Below, piece by piece: positions 5,913 through 7,170 of a stretch of DNA of 7,170 nt. Every line of letters begins with the position of its first letter. Position 1 is the stretch's first letter. This DNA is from Candidatus Poseidoniales archaeon (GTDB lineage: Archaea; Thermoplasmatota; Poseidoniia; Poseidoniales; Poseidoniaceae). The notes beneath the pieces were generated by a model that saw nothing but the letters and a program-made list of their open reading frames with translations, was not told the DNA's origin and did no database searches. The stretch lies in assembly GCA_012959845.1 (NCBI GenBank), contig DUCL01000257.1, positions 1 through 7,170 on the forward strand. The letters run 5' to 3'. Both the position numbers and the translations under genes were made by a program.

Positions 5913-6677
5913 ATGGGCAGCGATAAATTATTTCTCCAAAGCATAGAGGCTGGGTACTTCACCACCTTTTCAGCCCAAGTAACAATTGTAGAAGAGGACA
6001 AAATTGCCCTCGATAGAACACTATTCTATCCATTGGGCGGCGGGCAAAATTGGGATACTGGAACAATAGACGGGCCCAATGGAACATTGAAAGTTAACGA
6101 GGTTAGAGGACGAGAAGACATCTATCACCATTTACAACCAGGCCACCAACTCGAAGTTGGAGATGAAATAACTGGAAAAATAGATTGGCAAAGACGATAT
6201 GAGCACATGCGTATGCACACAGCACAACATTTGGTTAGTGGCGTTGTATATGAGAATTTTAACGAGGCTAGAACAGTAGGCAACCAAATTCACACCGAGA
6301 GATCAAGAATAGATTTCAATCCGATCAAATTCGATGAAGAAATGCTTCAACAACTAACCCAATTAACCAACGAACTAATCGATGCAAACCACTCAGTTAC
6401 AGACGAAGAAATGACCAGGGCCGAAATCAATGCGTTGATGCCGCCAGAGCGGACAAATATGGATTTATTACCAGCCTCAGTTAGCAATTTAAGAGTTGTA
6501 AAAATTGGCGACTCACTTGATTTATGCCCTTGTGCAGGAACCCACGTCAAGCAATTAGGTGAGATTGGACACATAGAAATAATCGGCAAGAAATCCAAAG
6601 GAAAGGGAACCCAGAGAATATCATATACACTTGGAGAGGGCGAAATAACCTTTGAACCCGCTAGTGAAATCCGTTGA
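5913..6677 (+). CDS. alaX: Alanyl-tRNA editing protein AlaX (AlaX-M type)
   Basis: This 254-residue cytoplasmic zinc hydrolase corresponds to the editing half of alanyl-tRNA synthetase. It removes serine (and in some members glycine) wrongly attached to tRNA-Ala. The N-terminal OB-like region carries FYPLGGGQ (38-45), the glycine-rich motif found in AlaX-M and AlaX-L but absent from the short AlaX-S. The zinc site is complete: H102-x3-H106 in MHTAQHL and C207-x3-H211 in CAGTHV. Length fits AlaX-M, with no extra C-terminal domain. ATG 5913 is the only sensible start; no SD is seen, and an out-of-frame ATG lies at 5902. It follows the desaturase by 38 bases and could share its transcript, but a functional link to lipid chemistry is not implied. 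Confidence 0.93.
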   Translation: MGSDKLFLQSIEAGYFTTFSAQVTIVEEDKIALDRTLFYPLGGGQNWDTGTIDGPNGTLKVNEVRGREDIYHHLQPGHQLEVGDEITGKIDWQRRYEHMRMHTAQHLVSGVVYENFNEARTVGNQIHTERSRIDFNPIKFDEEMLQQLTQLTNELIDANHSVTDEEMTRAEINALMPPERTNMDLLPASVSNLRVVKIGDSLDLCPCAGTHVKQLGEIGHIEIIGKKSKGKGTQRISYTLGEGEITFEPASEIR

Positions 6678-6729
6678 TAGCAATGAGAGTTAAAACGAAT
6701 CGGAAAGACCCATTGGGCGCTGGAAAGAC

Positions 6730-6764
6730 AATTATAATTAATGGCTTTTAAAAGGTATTTAAAT
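6730..6764. other. Cluster of three AT-rich palindromes between convergent genes
   Basis: AATTATAATT (6730-6739), CTTTTAAAAG (6745-6754) and ATTTAAAT (6757-6764) follow each other in the 114-base gap between AlaX and the minus-strand partial gene. They could serve as a bidirectional termination region or simply reflect AT-rich composition. No long stable hairpin is seen. Confidence 0.3.
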
Positions 6765-6791
6765 GAAAAACAGCAAACAACAAATGGAAAA

Positions 6792-7170
6792 TCAAATATC
6801 CAAATCATCCTCTAATATTTCATCCAAACCAGAAATAACATCCTTCAAATCCTTTCTAGCCCTTTGTCGAGTTTCAAAGCCAAGCAGTTCCACTTCTTCG
6901 GCTATTTCTTTCGGTACATTTTGTGCATCAACTGCGGCATGGAGGCGATCTGTTAGTTGCAAATCCTCTCCAACCCGGTCACTTCTATCCACTTTAGCAA
7001 TGGGCTTGCTTGGAATTGTTCTCGCCCCATGATTTTCAATACTCGCTTCAGCCACCTCATCACTCCAAGCATCCATTCCAGCTTTGGTTGCAGCGCCTGC
7101 TTCAGGGGCTGAATCCTTCCAAGGGTTTTGATTTGCAACATCTCTAATGAGGTTGGGTTTTTCAGTATTT
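6792..7170 (-). CDS. C-terminal part of an unidentified acidic hydrophilic protein (5' end outside window)
   Basis: The frame is open from the right edge to TGA 6792-6794, giving 125 residues with no stop. A Met at 7076 is internal: the frame reads on upstream through NQNPWKDSAPEAGAATKAG, so I annotate the gene as running off the edge. No membrane segment, signal peptide or cysteine motif is visible. The first part is rich in A, P, N, S and D and looks flexible. The last 50 residues look helical and charged, with LGFETRQRARKDLKDVISGL then an acidic end (DEILEDDLDI), possibly a short coiled coil or interaction helix. I do not recognise the family. It converges on AlaX. Confidence 0.62.
   Translation of the reverse strand, partial: NTEKPNLIRDVANQNPWKDSAPEAGAATKAGMDAWSDEVAEASIENHGARTIPSKPIAKVDRSDRVGEDLQLTDRLHAAVDAQNVPKEIAEEVELLGFETRQRARKDLKDVISGLDEILEDDLDI

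Noticed and set aside
6347..6808. 153-codon minus-strand open frame opposite AlaX
   Set aside because: Most of it is antisense to AlaX, whose zinc ligands are all intact; the translation shows no domain and there is no SD.
6763..7032. 89-codon plus-strand open frame with a Ser-rich product
   Set aside because: It is antisense to the open right-edge frame, has biased composition (S/K/T) and no SD; the minus-strand frame has a more protein-like composition.
1..7170. Mobile elements, phage genes or defence systems
   Set aside because: No transposase, integrase, terminal inverted repeats, toxin-antitoxin or nuclease-defence domains were seen; the beta-CASP nuclease is a housekeeping RNA enzyme type.

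Overview
The window most likely comes from an archaeon, probably a marine euryarchaeon or Thermoplasmata-like lineage (Marine Group II/Poseidoniales is my best guess; this is inference only). Support comes from a stand-alone beta-CASP metallo-beta-lactamase nuclease of archaeal CPSF2/RNase J size, a small basic zinc-ribbon protein, an AlaX-M-type tRNA-editing protein, and TATA-like elements close upstream of genes without a Shine-Dalgarno site. No rRNA, tRNA or taxonomic marker is present. The DNA is AT-rich and densely coding.

Layout. Left edge (1-135): the C-terminal end of an unidentified plus-strand gene. 176-943 (+): TauE/SafE-family permease, converging tail to tail with 940-1551 (-), a YczE/YyaS-like membrane protein; the two stop codons share one TTAA. 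The minus-strand run 3296 to 940 holds, in order of transcription, a beta-CASP nuclease, a zinc-ribbon protein and the YczE-like protein, and looks like an operon. A divergent non-coding spacer of almost 500 bases (3297-3781), pyrimidine-rich on the plus strand, carries direct repeats and TATA-like elements. The plus-strand run 3782-6677 holds a 2[4Fe-4S] ferredoxin, an overlapping short FAD/geranylgeranyl-reductase-like flavoprotein, a three-His-box membrane fatty acid desaturase and AlaX. The right edge (6792-7170, -) is the C-terminal part of an unidentified acidic, hydrophilic protein that runs out of the window.

How the genes may work together. The most interesting group is ferredoxin + compact flavoprotein + cytochrome-b5-less desaturase. 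Membrane desaturases need an electron donor, and archaeal geranylgeranyl reductases can use a ferredoxin, so these genes could form a small ferredoxin-dependent redox module that modifies membrane lipid or acyl chains. That is a hypothesis from gene order and domain content. The nuclease/zinc-ribbon pair suggests RNA processing or transcription termination. The two left-hand membrane proteins are transport-like with unknown substrates. Genes inside runs have clear Shine-Dalgarno sites, two of them before TTG starts, while run-leading genes mostly do not, suggesting mixed leaderless and SD-led initiation.
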